A stretch of 64,000 bases of DNA from Ophthalmolycus amberensis (Eukaryota; Chordata; Actinopteri; Perciformes; Zoarcidae): positions 165,001 through 229,000 of the forward strand of contig JAFEUB010001196.1 in assembly GCA_024529925.1 (NCBI GenBank). Direction: 5' to 3'. Positions 1-10,798 of this stretch are shown piece by piece (within the stretch, counting starts at the first letter, position 1; every line of letters begins with the position of its first letter). The translations under genes were made by a program, and so were the position numbers. The notes beneath the pieces were generated by a model. That model was not told the DNA's origin. It did no database searches and saw nothing but the letters and a program-made list of their open reading frames with translations.

Positions 1-448
1 ACTTGTGTCTGGCTCATCGTTGAAGCAATAAACCCCTGTAGAAGTCCACGGATGCAAGGGAACCCACACCCACAGACAACTAGGAGGCCTACGACGACAA
101 CACACAGAGTAATTACGATTGACAAAAATGTATGTTTCCACTTGCCAAACATACTTTCCAACCAGTCGGTGAACGAATTCGTGACACCAGAGTTCTCCGC
201 TAGCTCTTGGCTGAGTGCTGTCAGTCCCTCCAAAGCCCTGATCACCGACCCATCAGGAGCTGTGTTATTTGGAATGAAAGTACAGCAAGCAGACCCAAAC
301 ATCTGGCTAACGCCACCTTTCTCTGCTAATATCATATCTAATGCCATTCTGTTCTGCAAGGTCATTAGACTAGTCTTCGCCAGCTGTGCATGCAGCCCTG
401 ATATGGCGTCCCTGGTGAAGTTTACAAAACGCTGTTGGTTTAGTAAAT
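1..448 (-). pseudogene. Endogenous retrovirus env, transmembrane (TM) subunit remainder, partial at window edge
   Basis: On the - strand this stretch reads open as the rest of a retroviral TM subunit: a helical region with the motif LQNRMALD (the usual start of the immunosuppressive-like segment), then the tail of the CX6CC region, a membrane-proximal segment, and a hydrophobic span of about 20 residues followed by a Cys-rich juxtamembrane tail that runs off the left edge. It lies in a different reading frame from the SU part at 449-1972, because a stop and an apparent one-base slip fall at about 447-452. At the position where gamma-type Env proteins have the first Cys of CX6CC this copy has Ser (AGC, about position 322), so the covalent SU-TM link could not form as usual. 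I infer an inactive copy. The + strand open frame at 52-456 is only its antisense shadow. Confidence 0.85.
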
Positions 449-1972
449 CTAGTTGATCCAATCGACATTTTTATTAATCGTTACCCACCAGAATAATGCA
501 GATTCAAAACCGGCAGCTATTTGATTTCTTGCTTTGAATTCATTCGGCACCCCCCTTGGCACTCCTATGCCATCTATGTACACTTGGTCATCAAAGGCTC
601 CCTTCGGGCTACCGGCATCTCTTTTGGATCTTCTGTTAGCATGTGGGCGTGGAGAAATTAGTTCCCTATAAGTTGTGTCATTGACAGGCAAGATATAGAA
701 TGGCAATATAAGTTGCACCAACGCACATCTACCTGTCCAATCTTTAGGCAGGATTGGATATATGGTTCTTCCTCCACACCACCACCATAAATCAGCTCTG
801 GGTGTTGCCTGTCTTAACACACTGTTATATAGATAGTCGCTAGCATTGTGACTGTTGCTACAATTTGCTTCAATAATACTACCTACATTGGGCCCCTTAG
901 CTGTATCTGAGACTATACAATCAAATGGACCCTCTGAAACCTTGAACAGAGGTGGGGTATTATATTCTACAGGTGGGTAATCCCAGTGTAGCCCCTGACA
1001 AGTGTGATGAAGGGGCAAAGTGTCATCAGTAAACAGAGTTAAAATACAACTAAATTCAGGGCTTAGGGGTCTAAATCTTGAAGGAACTGGTGTTGCTAGG
1101 GGTCTAGGTCCTGAACACACAATACAATCTGTACTTCTCTGACTTGAAGCCGTATATTGTACCCACCGGAGCCATAAATTCCCATCTGCCATTCCAGTTT
1201 CCACCCCCGGTACCTCATTCTCTGCGTCAGTCGTATGTCGAACCTGATCATCCATGGTCTTTTTGGCAGGCTTAACAATAATCCTAATGAGCCCTTGTGG
1301 GGCAGGACCATCAGTAGTTGCCTTACCCTGTACTACGTAAAGTCCTCCGTCAGTCAATTTTGGGTCTGTTAAGGTAAGTCTTAAAGGATTACACCTACCC
1401 ACCCCCTTTCTACACATGTGATAAGAAGATGGGGCATTTAACATCTTTAGTCGGTTTTTAAGGCCTGGGTTGGGGTCTTTTCCTAAACCCTCGCCGCCTG
1501 TGTTCATCGTTGCCCATCCCCAGTCTTCACAATCACAGTGATAATATGATAACAGCTTACCATACTTATTTGTGGCGGGCCCACACTGGTCAGTTATGAT
1601 GCACAAGGTTTTGGTCGTCCAACCGTAGGTGTGTTCATACTTGGGACAGGAAACTACTTCACAGAAGTCGAACTGGACCGTTGATGTTGTACCTTCTTTG
1701 AACGTAAGAGTGAGAGTTACATTTTCATAGGTGAGTGTCGTCAGAGAAGCCTCTCTACGTGGTCGGAGATCGGTTTGATTAGTTACTGAGGCTAAATGTC
1801 GAATCTTGATGTAGTCATGCATATGTTCTGGTTCCTGTCTGTGTTTAATTCCTCCCCATACTAAGAGGGAAACTGCTGAAATCAGGAAGCAAATAATTAC
1901 AGACTTCCATAACCCACTGAACCTAGAGTCTCCTAATGGACGCCCTCGCTTAAATTGTGGGGGAAACGTCAT
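449..1972 (-). pseudogene. Endogenous retrovirus env, surface (SU) subunit and start of TM
   Basis: A 507-residue open frame on the - strand. It begins with a basic stretch and one hydrophobic segment (about residues 24-40) that would act as a signal-anchor or leader. It continues as a Cys-rich ectodomain with several N-X-S/T sites. A CXXC motif (CIVC, about position 1120) fits the SU motif that isomerises the SU-TM disulfide in gamma-type envelopes. A furin-type site RRSKR lies at about 620-634, followed by the N terminus of TM. The frame ends in a stop soon after cleavage, with TM continuing in another frame in 1-448. The family is a gamma-type retroviral Env; fish genomes carry many such copies, and env-derived host genes (such as percomORF) are known in percomorphs, but I cannot assign this copy to one. 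It reads as a mildly damaged provirus fragment. Confidence 0.87.
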
Positions 1973-2172
1973 TTTCAGTACTGTCTAACCCCTCTTTTGA
2001 GGTGTCTTTAGCTTCAAAATTTTGCCTGTTTGATGTTCAATCCTATCTCTGCGAGTGTCTTACTCGTCACCTTCGCTGCTGCACAGTGAGTGAGGTTGCC
2101 AATACTACCTCTCATGGACCTGTCCACCTTGGTTCACTCCACCTGCGCTTTTATCCACACCAGACTGCCTGG

Positions 2173-2454
2173 TGACACGTCAGCCTGCTTCCTTTCGTCA
2201 GCTGCTGCTTCTGCGTTTGTCACCTGAGAAAACAAAACTCGGCTCATGTTAGTTAGAGCTCCCGTATGACACGTCAGCCTGCTTCCTTTCGTCAGCTGCT
2301 GCTTCTGCGTTTGTCACCTGAGAAAACAAAACTCGGCTCATGTTAGTTAGAGCTCCCGTATGACACGTCAGCCTGCTTCCTTTCGTCAGCTGCTGCTTCT
2401 GCGTTTGTCACCTGAGAAAACAAAACTTGGCTCATGTTAGTTAGAGCTCCCGTA
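2173..2454. repeat. Three-copy 94-bp tandem repeat
   Basis: Copies start at 2173, 2267 and 2361, beginning tgacacgtcagcctgcttcc and ending agagctcccgta. They differ at very few positions (for example one c/t change in the third copy), so the duplication is recent. 94 is not a multiple of three, so each copy shifts the - strand reading frame. The repeat lies between the env and the gag-like part of the retroviral remnant. Confidence 0.93.
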
Positions 2455-2540
2455 TATTTCTCAATTTCTAGAGCTAGCAAGTCTAGACTAGGACCTATCT
2501 CTGAGTTAGAAAACTTGGATTTTGCTGTATTTAAATTCAA
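2343..2540 (-). pseudogene. Short open frame, possibly retroviral, overlapping the tandem repeat
   Basis: 65 codons on the - strand rich in Ala, Asn, Ser and Glu, with no recognisable motif. Its C-terminal 30 residues come from the 94-bp repeat. Position suggests it belongs to the same provirus, between the gag-like region and env, where pol would normally stand. No function can be assigned. Confidence 0.3.
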
Positions 2541-2697
2541 AAGTTGTGGTTTATCATGACGTTATTAATCTCAAAAATTGTGAGTAGCACCTATACTGAA
2601 AATTGTTCTAAATGTGGATCTACAAAAAATGCTTTACACCTTACCAATCTCCCCTTCACCACGATATCTCTGCTGTAAGAGATCACGTGGCAATCAT

Positions 2698-3252
2698 CTA
2701 TGTATCTTGGCGGTACACTGAACCTCCCCATGGTCCTGGTGACGGCATGGGCATCTGTTGATGTCTCATAGGAGGAGGTCCTGATGGTCCCGTAGGACCT
2801 GGTCGTAGGTACTGCTGATGTTGTGGTGGGAATGTAGCATGTTGTGGTGCTGCACTGAACGGTCCTCCTCTCCCTCTGTGGGATGCACCACCTCTGCATC
2901 GTGGTGGAGGCTGATGGTACACCACCGTGGGGGCTGGTACTGCTGGAGTTTGTGGCTGCTGGGCTTCTGCTGCCATCATCTGTTTCTTGGCCTGAAATTA
3001 TCTATTTTGCTCTCTGTCAACCTCTGCTACTTGAAGTTTCAGCAGCCGCCGCTGCATTCTCTTTATATCCTCGTCTTCTTTACTTTCTGTTCGTCTTTCC
3101 TCTATCTGCTGTTGCAGATCTTTTCTGATGCGTTCTACTTCTCTTAATTCACATTTTAGTCTTCCTACCAGTTCTCCTACTTCTCTTACTTCACATTTTA
3201 GTTTTCTTACCAGTTCTCCTACTTCCCTTCTCTGCTTCTTTAATGTAAACAT
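2698..3252 (-). pseudogene. Retroviral gag-like remnant (charged coiled coil plus Pro/Gln/Arg-Gly-rich region)
   Basis: Two - strand frames abut. 3252-2998 encodes a highly charged, heptad-like helix with an internally repeated unit built on REVGELV.KLKCE. 2979-2698 encodes a Pro/Gln-rich segment with an RCRGGASHRGRGG basic box. A charged helix followed by a basic Gly/Arg region matches the end of capsid and the start of nucleocapsid in gamma-like Gag; no CCHC zinc knuckle is visible. A stop (TAA) separates the frames at 2998. The sequence just after it, ttttcag-like in context, also resembles a 3' splice site, so splicing rather than decay is possible. It lies upstream of env in the same orientation, which fits a pol-deleted provirus. 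Confidence 0.5.
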
Positions 3253-3429
3253 TATGCAGCCTAGGAGTATTCAAATGTGTGTAGTAAATGTACACGCTTG
3301 TCGTCACATGAACCAAAGTCAACTCACCCTCTGTGCTGTATTGTGTGCGGTCGTTGACTCCAAAACTGGGATCCACTGCTCCACTTCCCAGATCTGGATC
3401 CACTCAACCACGCACCTTGACTAAAACAA

Positions 3430-6040
3430 ACACAAACCTGCCCGAAGTTCAGCAGTAAATGTTAGCATACGTCTGTAGTGTATGAGAGGTCAACGATCTC
3501 TCAACTATTTTAGCGCTGTCCGTGTCAAAATTGGTTCTTCGGAACTGTGTAAAATCGTAAATGTACCAAAATTAGTCAATACTGGATAGGTTAAGAAATC
3601 TTGAACCAAAATTGAAGTTAGAACTCTTAAATCAAACACAACATCTTAATCAGAATCAAATTCAAAAGGTTTAAAATCGAAATTAAAAAATGATTAATAA
3701 TTAATCGATTAAATATTAGATTCAACTTCAAAAAATCAATAACTGTATTCAAAGATATTCAATCAGAAATACCAATGCAAGTCAAACTGTTGGACTGCAA
3801 TTACGATGGAAATGTAAACGCTTCATCCGAATTCAAACCAAAGTCAACAACTAAAGTTAAAATGCTTAATTAAAACTAAAGTCAGAATGTAGGCTTAAAG
3901 ATCATAAACTCAAAGACAATGAATATTAGAAGTGTATATCTAAAAAAACTATTATTGTAATTTATCTATTAATCCACTGGGTGGCGAACCTCTTGTAATA
4001 TTATAAAACAAGGCTGTGATTGCCTCTAAGCCACCAGATGTCAGACTGTTTTCGTACTAATGTAATTACAGATTCGAAACACTAGGTTTGTTATTATCTA
4101 GCAGTTACTCCTCCTCACCGCTAGTTGGTTTTCTGGCGTTTTGTCCTTCTTCTACGCCACCCAACTTCCTGTTGACATTTAGCCTTTGCCAGCAGCTATG
4201 CTAACGGCTATGCTAACAGCTATGCTAACGACAAAAACGGAGCTTCTAATAAAGCATACGCACACACACACGTTTCACCAAAATCCCACACTTTAATTCC
4301 ACTCATACGCCCTCTGTCGCCTCTCACAATCCACCGGTTATTTTCTTTTATAAGCACTTTTATTTTACATAGAGTACCGCAAAACCGGAGCTACACGTAG
4401 CTAGCGTTAGCTCCTCACAGCGCGGCCACAGATCATGCAATGTTATTTCATCATTTAAACGTCTTTCCACGCTGCTAAAACACAGACTAGTCACACGTAT
4501 TATTGGACTTATTGTCCGGTTTTATTTAACCTTAAATCCTCTGGTTTAACCAGCTATGTAGCGTCCCCAGACTCCAGTTCCTTATGATCGCCGCGCGAGT
4601 TAGTTCACTGCCAGCGGACCAGCAACCATTCCCCCAGTCTGTCTAGTTCCACCAAAAGCTCATTATTCTACTTATCCGAAACATCCACACGATTGCTTAA
4701 TTTAATGCACAGCCAAAGCAAAGCGAGAGAGTCTTCCAGGATCGGTGTATTGTCCCGCAGCCTCGGAAGCTACCTCTCGCTAGCATTAGCTTCGTCTACA
4801 CAGCTTGCAACGAGGCCCAAACGCAAGCCCCAGGAAGTAACGAGAGACCGCCGTCCTCAAGCCCGCTCAGCCGAATGTATTCAGTTCGCCAAGATACAAC
4901 TGCTTTTAAACACGTTATTCTACAAGACCCAGCTATGCTCACTCTAAGCCAGAGACTCTCAAAATAAGCACGCTAGTTAGACCAGCAGATAACCGTTCGT
5001 GAATTCCAATGTGATGTTATTATTAATTACAGCTTTGTAATCTTTCATTTCTTTATTCTCTGTAATCTTTAATTTCTTTAATCTGGATCCTCTGTATTCA
5101 CTGGACTAGTCCCTTGGTGCACCATGATAGTATACTTCAGACTGTAAATCATAGCTCACCTCAGTGGAACGTGGCCTCCTCCGTGGATCGTCCTCACCGG
5201 CACCGCAGAGCTAGCTGTTAGCTGCGCCAGTCAAACAGACCTCCCCTAAGATCCTAGAAGCTAACTCACAGATTTCATGAAACGGCTCTGCTTACCGATA
5301 TTATGGGCCCAGGATGCCTGCTTGACCAACGCTGCCTCCAGCGCACACAGCGAGCCGGCAAGAGCGTTCCTTCGTGGTTTGCCAAATTTGTTGAGGATGA
5401 AACTCACCCCAGCGTGGAGGAGGCCACCACACGTGCGTCCAGCTGCTTGTTACAGTGGACGCGCTGTGATAATAACTCTACCAAAACTGGTTTACAGTTA
5501 AAAGGATTTAATCCCACTGATGCAAGTACAGTATTTACAGTGAAGTACACTATTTCATGAAATATTAAATCAATAAAACCCCGTTTGCAAAAAACTCAAC
5601 TCAGCTCCTCAGGTATAAAACCCGTCCATCCTCCGAGAGCCATCACGTGAGAGAAAAAGACTTGAAATTAAACCACCCACATCCGTTCGAAACACCTCCT
5701 CTTCCGTTTATCCCGATTCCTATTGGCTAACTTCCAGGAGTGTATTCGCCTGTCTGCCTTTCTGTCCCTGAGTTTACTAACACATTCAATGACCGTCAGT
5801 TACGGTTTAATCCCTTCTATGATAATCCTTCAGTATAAACGTTAAACTTCTGCAACTTTGGCAAAAGCTTCATGTCTCAAATTCTACTTCTAGCTACTAA
5901 TCCTAAAACACTTTATGCTTATCTTAATTATGCATTTCCAAAACCCTTATGATTATGACTAATTATGAATTCTTAAATATGAATCATTGAACACTTTTAT
6001 TATAGCTACTAAACACAGTTCTATGCTCAAATTTCTTACA
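3430..6040. other. Unassigned non-coding DNA
   Basis: No supported gene. It holds AT-rich sequence with imperfect repeats of ctaaatcaaa type (3530-3960), a short run of gctatgctaacg units at 4192-4230, and a small (ca)n at 4258-4270. The short open frames at 4693-4947 and 5277-5560 show no family resemblance or splice context. It may contain the 5' LTR and leader of the - strand provirus, but I could not place LTR ends or a primer-binding site. Confidence 0.6.
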
Positions 6041-6102
6041 GTCCCGGCTTGTCATTAAGGGGTGATGGTGGGTCCCGCAGCCAGACCAGTTGAGAACCAC
6101 TG
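6041..6102 (-). mobile_element. hAT (Charlie-like) terminal fragment
   Basis: Reading on the - strand it starts cagtggttctcaactggtct and is nearly identical over about 60 bases to the left end of the complete element at 41786-42727. Only this end is recognisable here, so it is a solitary terminus. Confidence 0.8.
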
Positions 6103-6597
6103 ATCTAATGGATAGTGCTGGATCTTACCTTCTACTTGTGAATATTGTGTGAGACACATCGGCACAATAAAACACTCTCAAAAAGATCCGTACAAATGTG
6201 TGGAGATTCACTATTTGCAGTTTGGAACATAAAACAGCAAACTTAACAAACTACTCAGTCCAGCACTTGGCATCAGGCAGGCATGATGGAAATGTGAGAC
6301 TTTTCTCTGGTAGCAAATAAATAAATAAAAATCTGTGTGCAAATGAGATACATGTGCGTGTAGAACTCTTTTGCCATTATTTTCACATAACCCGCGCACA
6401 GAATCTATGCTTACACAAGCAATATTGTACCCTGCGATGAGAAAACCGTGCTTTGAGCGCACACTAGAGAGGCTTAGTGAGGCTCTGATGCCAACGCAGA
6501 TGTGAAGCAGAAACTAGTTATTTCCAGCACTTCTCACCAATTATTTTGAAGTGAAGGTGTAGCTACATTATTCTACACATACTATAATCCCATACAA

Positions 6598-7576
6598 GGG
6601 CTGGGTAACTGCATTGAACAAATCAACAACTGGATGTGCCAGAATTTTCTTCAATTAAACAAAGATAAAACAGAAGTAATTGTTTTTGGTACCAAGGACG
6701 AACAATTGAAAATCACCGCTCAGCTTCAGTCACTGATGTTAAAACCCACAAACCAAGCCAGAAATCTAGGTGTAGTTATGGATTCAGACCTCAACCTGAA
6801 CAGCCATATCAAGACAATTACAAAATCAGCCTATTATCACCTGAAGAATATATCAAGGATTAGAGGACTTATGTCTCAACAGGATTTGGAAAAACTTGTC
6901 CACGCATTTATCTTCAGCAGACTGGACTACTGTAACGGTGTGTTTACAGGTCTCTGTAAAAAGTCCGTCAGAAAGCTGCAGCTGATTCAGAACGCTGCAG
7001 CTCGAGTCCTCACTAAGACCAGGAGGGTGGATCACATCACTCCAGTTCTGAGGTCTTTGCACTGGCTTCCTGTCCAACAAAGAATTGACTTTAAAATCCT
7101 GCTGTTGGTTTACAAAGCACTGAATGGTTTTGGGCCAAAATACATCTCTGATCTGCTGCTACCTTATGAACCATCCCGACCCCTCAGGTCATCTGGGACC
7201 GGTCTACTTTCTGTTCCCAGAGTCAGAACTAAACATGGAGAAGCAGCGTTCAGTTTTTCTGCTCCACATATCTGGAACAAAGTCCCAGAAAGCTGCAGGT
7301 CTGCTGAGACCCTCAGCTCATTTAAATCAAGATTGAAGACCTTTCTGTTTGCTGCTGCCTTTAATTGAACCACATTCAATTAATATATTAATCAATTTCC
7401 TGCATTTCTGCATTTTACTACTGAATTTTATTTCTTACACTGTTTCTTTAATTGTTTTTAAATCTCCTTTTCTTTTGCCTTATGTTTTGATGCTTTTAAT
7501 GGTTTTATGTGAAGCACTTTGAATTACCTTGTTGTTGAAATGTGCTATACAAATAAACTTGCCTTGCCTTGCCTTG
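6598..7576 (+). mobile_element. 5'-truncated L2/Maui-like LINE, 3' end with (CCTTG)n tail
   Basis: Encodes the C-terminal part of a non-LTR reverse transcriptase in one open frame (ATG at 6634, stop 7368), with block motifs WMCQNFLQLNKDKTEV, SRLDYCNGV, QLIQNAAARVLTKTRR, TPVLRSLHWLPVQQRI, FKILLLVYKALNG and AFSFSAPHIWNKVP. These are the usual thumb and post-RT signature of L2/CR1-group elements. The 3' UTR ends with tgtgctatacaaataaac and a ccttg repeat, the typical L2-type tail. The RT palm and everything upstream are missing. The frame has no stop over 244 codons, so the insertion is not very old. It meets an oppositely oriented LINE piece at 7577. Confidence 0.88.
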
Positions 7577-8444
7577 AGTTAAATACAGACGGAATCGCTT
7601 CTTTAAATTGAGCTACGGCACCGTCAGATAGACATCTAGTGTAGTAACTCTTGCTTAACGGTGTACACTCCGTTAGTAGGAATTCAAAGGTTATTAGATA
7701 ATGGTCCGATAGAAGAGGGTTCTGTGGATAGACTATTAAATCTTCTATGTTAATGCCATAAGTCAGAACCAGGTCGAGAGTGTGGTTAAAACAGTGAGTG
7801 GGTTTCTGTACATTCTGACAGAAACCAATCGAATCTAATAATGAGATAAATGCAGTACTGAGGCTATTGTTCTCGACATCCACATGAATATTAAAGTCAC
7901 CTACAATAATTACTTTATCTGTTTTAAGGACTAGACTTGATAAAAACTGAAAAAATTCCGATAAAAATTCCGAATACGGACCTGGGGCCCGGTACACTAT
8001 AACAAATATAACTGGCTGTATTGTTTTCCAGGTTGGGTGTGAAAGACTAAGAACCAAGCTTTCAAATGAGTTATAGTCTAGTTTAGGTTTAGGGTTTAAT
8101 AATAGGCTAGAGTCAAAGATGGCTGCTACTCCACCTCCTCGGCCGGCGCCTCGAGGAATGTGAGTATTGATATGACTTGGAGGAGTTGATTCATTTAGGC
8201 TGACATATTCTTCATTACTCAGCCAGGTTTCAGTAAGACAAAATAAATCAATATGATTATCTGATATTAGCTCATTTACTAGTACAGCTTTCGATGACAA
8301 AGATCTGATATTTAAGAGTCCACATTTAATTATCCTATTTTGTTGTACTGTTGCGGTAGTTTTAACTTGGATTAAGTTATTTTGTTTAACTCCTCGATCG
8401 TTTATTTTTGATTTAATTAATTTAAGTGGCCGTGGGGCAGACAC
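7577..8444 (-). pseudogene. LINE ORF2, apurinic endonuclease domain (L2/Maui-like), truncated before RT
   Basis: On the - strand a 299-codon frame starts at 8444. It contains the APE-type endonuclease blocks in order: LLNIRSLSSKA (N-terminal Asn motif), DLFCLTETWLS (catalytic Glu), RGGGVAAIF, VIFVIVYRAPG, VIIVGDFNIHVD (GDFN), THCFNHTLDLVLT and LLSDHYLITF (SDHY). All catalytic blocks look present. The coding sequence then breaks off at 7577-7600 into the antisense (ccttg)n tail of the neighbouring LINE, so the RT domain is gone. It starts just downstream of ORF1 in the same orientation. Confidence 0.88.
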
Positions 8445-9682
8445 AGTCTCTATGTGGTTTTGCGTGAGTAACTGCTCTAATGGAAGCTCAGAGGAGTGTG
8501 TAAGACTGCAACTCTGCTTCCTGGTCTGATCTCTGGGTTGTCATGGACCAGGTCCATACAGAAACTGGGTCAGATTTGCAGAGATGAGATCTGCTCCATC
8601 CAAAGTGGGATGAATGCCGTCCCTCCTAAGCAAACCAGGTTTCCCCCAGAAAGTATCCCAGTTATCTACGAAGCCCACATTGTTTGCTGGGCACCACCAA
8701 GACAGCCAGCGGTGAAATGATGACATGCGGCTAAACATTTCATCATTGGTCAGATTCGGGAGGGGCCAGAGAAAAATACGGAGTCCGACATGGCTTTTGC
8801 GTATGTACACACAGATTCCACATTTACTTTAGTGATCTCAGAGAGCCGTAGCCGGCTGTCATTCCCGCCGACGTGAATAACAATCTTACTGTATTTACGG
8901 TTATCTTTAGCCAGTACTTTCAGATAGGACTCAATGTCGCCTGCTCTGGCCCCGGGTATACATGTAACTGTAGCCTCTGGTTTAGCTAGCTTCACGTTTC
9001 TCAGAATAGAGATACCTATGACCAGAACTCTGCTGGGTGCGGAAGACCCGTTTGTAACGCGAGGTGGCTGCTGGCGAGTCGAGTGCTTCGCCCCAGGTTT
9101 AAGCCTCCCGGGAGCAGTCACCCGGCCCCCCGGCTGCTCGGGGGCTGCAGGGAGACGGCTAGCGGGAGCCACGTCTGTTTGGGCCGCATCGGCTAGGCCC
9201 GCAGTCACCAGCGTCTTAGCTTCCATGGTGCGGAGCCGTACTTCTATCTCGCTAAGCCTTGCATCTAACCGTTGAGTTAACGTTACCTCCGTCTGCGCCA
9301 ACGAGTAGGGGTGAAGGGTAGAGGAAGCCCGGGACGGAGTATTCTCCGTCAGGACTGCAAAATGGTTGGAGGTGGTTAACGGAAACTCCCCAGCTGGTTT
9401 TCTCAGGAGGCCGCGGCGTACCACCTCCGTCCAGGATGGCGGTTTCGGAGTGGAGCTATGGGTCGGGTCTATAGCAGGTCCTCTCAGCTCGTGGTCGGAG
9501 GACCGACTACACTCCCCGTCCGCAGGGCCGGGTAGCCAGGGAATAGTGTCCGCAGTATCCGAGACCAGTTGAGATTGCATAGAGATATGCTTTGCCTGGG
9601 CCGCTGCTACGGATACGAATCCGTCGATCAGCTGTTCCCTTTTCCGGACTTCAGACTCCAGGCGGTGAAAATCGTCCCTTAA

Positions 9683-10798
9683 TGGGGCGTTCACACCGGT
9701 CGCGTTGATTTTTTGACGCGCGTCGAGATTACATACAAAGTCTATGCACAGACGCGATGAGACTGGCGCGCCGCGATTTTGCGATGGCGCGGCGCGTTGG
9801 ACGCGTTATTGCAGTGCGGTGGACGCGTTGGACGCTGCAAAATCGCCAACGCGCAAGTTGAAATTTTTCAACTTCTGCGAAATAATCGCGTGACGCTGTG
9901 GCGCGATAGCCTATCAGCGTTGAGTTGCTGCTCCCGTCATCAGTGCCGTAGCTCCTGCCGGTGCTGAATCACAAACAACAATGGAGGACAAATTAATAGT
10001 GGCGGTTTGTGGGTTCCCCGAGCTCTACGATACCTCATATCAATAGAGACCGGACCAAACTACGTGTATACATGTGTGTGTGTAAACCATACGGTACAAA
10101 CAATGAATAGACGCTGCCGTATTTACGTCTACGTGACGTTATTGAGTGCTGGTGGAGCTGCTACGATGTTAGCATAGCCTAGCACCGATCCATCAGAGCT
10201 CCATTGAGAAGACAAGTAGCCTACAAATCGGCATCATTATGTAGTTATTTCGGAGTCCCTTTTTGTCGGAGAAGACAAGTACAAATCGGCATCATTATGT
10301 AGTTATTTCGGAGTCCCTTTTTGTCGGAGAAGACAAGTACAAATCGGCATCATTATGTAGTTATTTCGGAGTCCCTTTTTGTCGGTTTATTTTCCGTTGA
10401 ATCACAGCCAAATCAGTTTATGTTGTGTTCCTACAGCTGTAAACAGCGACCGGTGGCTTGCTAGACACAGTGAATACAGCTCGATACAATCCACGGAGCT
10501 CCTCTGAACAATATTATGAACCAGACATGACTGCGTTTGGCATTCCGACGTTTGAGGGACTTCCACAACACGTACAAAGCAGCAATTGTCCTTATTCCTT
10601 TCACGGTTGATAGCGGAAAGTAATGGCGGCCAGGTGAACGGCTTCCAGTCGATAAACCACGCCCCCTCTCCGGCGCTACGAGATTTTGCGGCGTTTGGTC
10701 TGAACACGACCGGCGGCGCGTTGGACGCTTTTTTGCAGTGCGTTGGACGCGATTTTGCAGCGCGTCAAAAAATCAACGCGACCGGTGTGAACGCAGCA
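9683..10798. mobile_element. Non-autonomous PIF/Harbinger-like element inserted in LINE ORF1
   Basis: The left end is tggggcgttcacaccggtcg. The reverse complement of the right end is tgctgcgttcacaccggtcg, and the match continues into gcgttgattttttgacgcg on both sides. It is flanked by taa at 9680-9682 and at 10799-10801, a 3-bp target-site duplication typical of PIF/Harbinger. Subterminal copies of gcgttggacgc occur at both ends. No transposase frame is present, so it would have to be mobilised in trans. Removing it rejoins the LINE ORF1 reading frame, which supports the boundaries. Confidence 0.85.
10206..10384. repeat. Three-copy 58/63-bp tandem repeat inside the Harbinger-like element
   Basis: Copies begin gagaagacaagta at 10206, 10269 and 10327. 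The second and third are 58 bp and appear identical; the first carries a 5-bp insertion (gcctac context). Confidence 0.93.

Noticed and set aside
52..456. 134-codon + strand open frame
   Set aside because: Antisense to the retroviral TM region, whose motifs are clear on the - strand.
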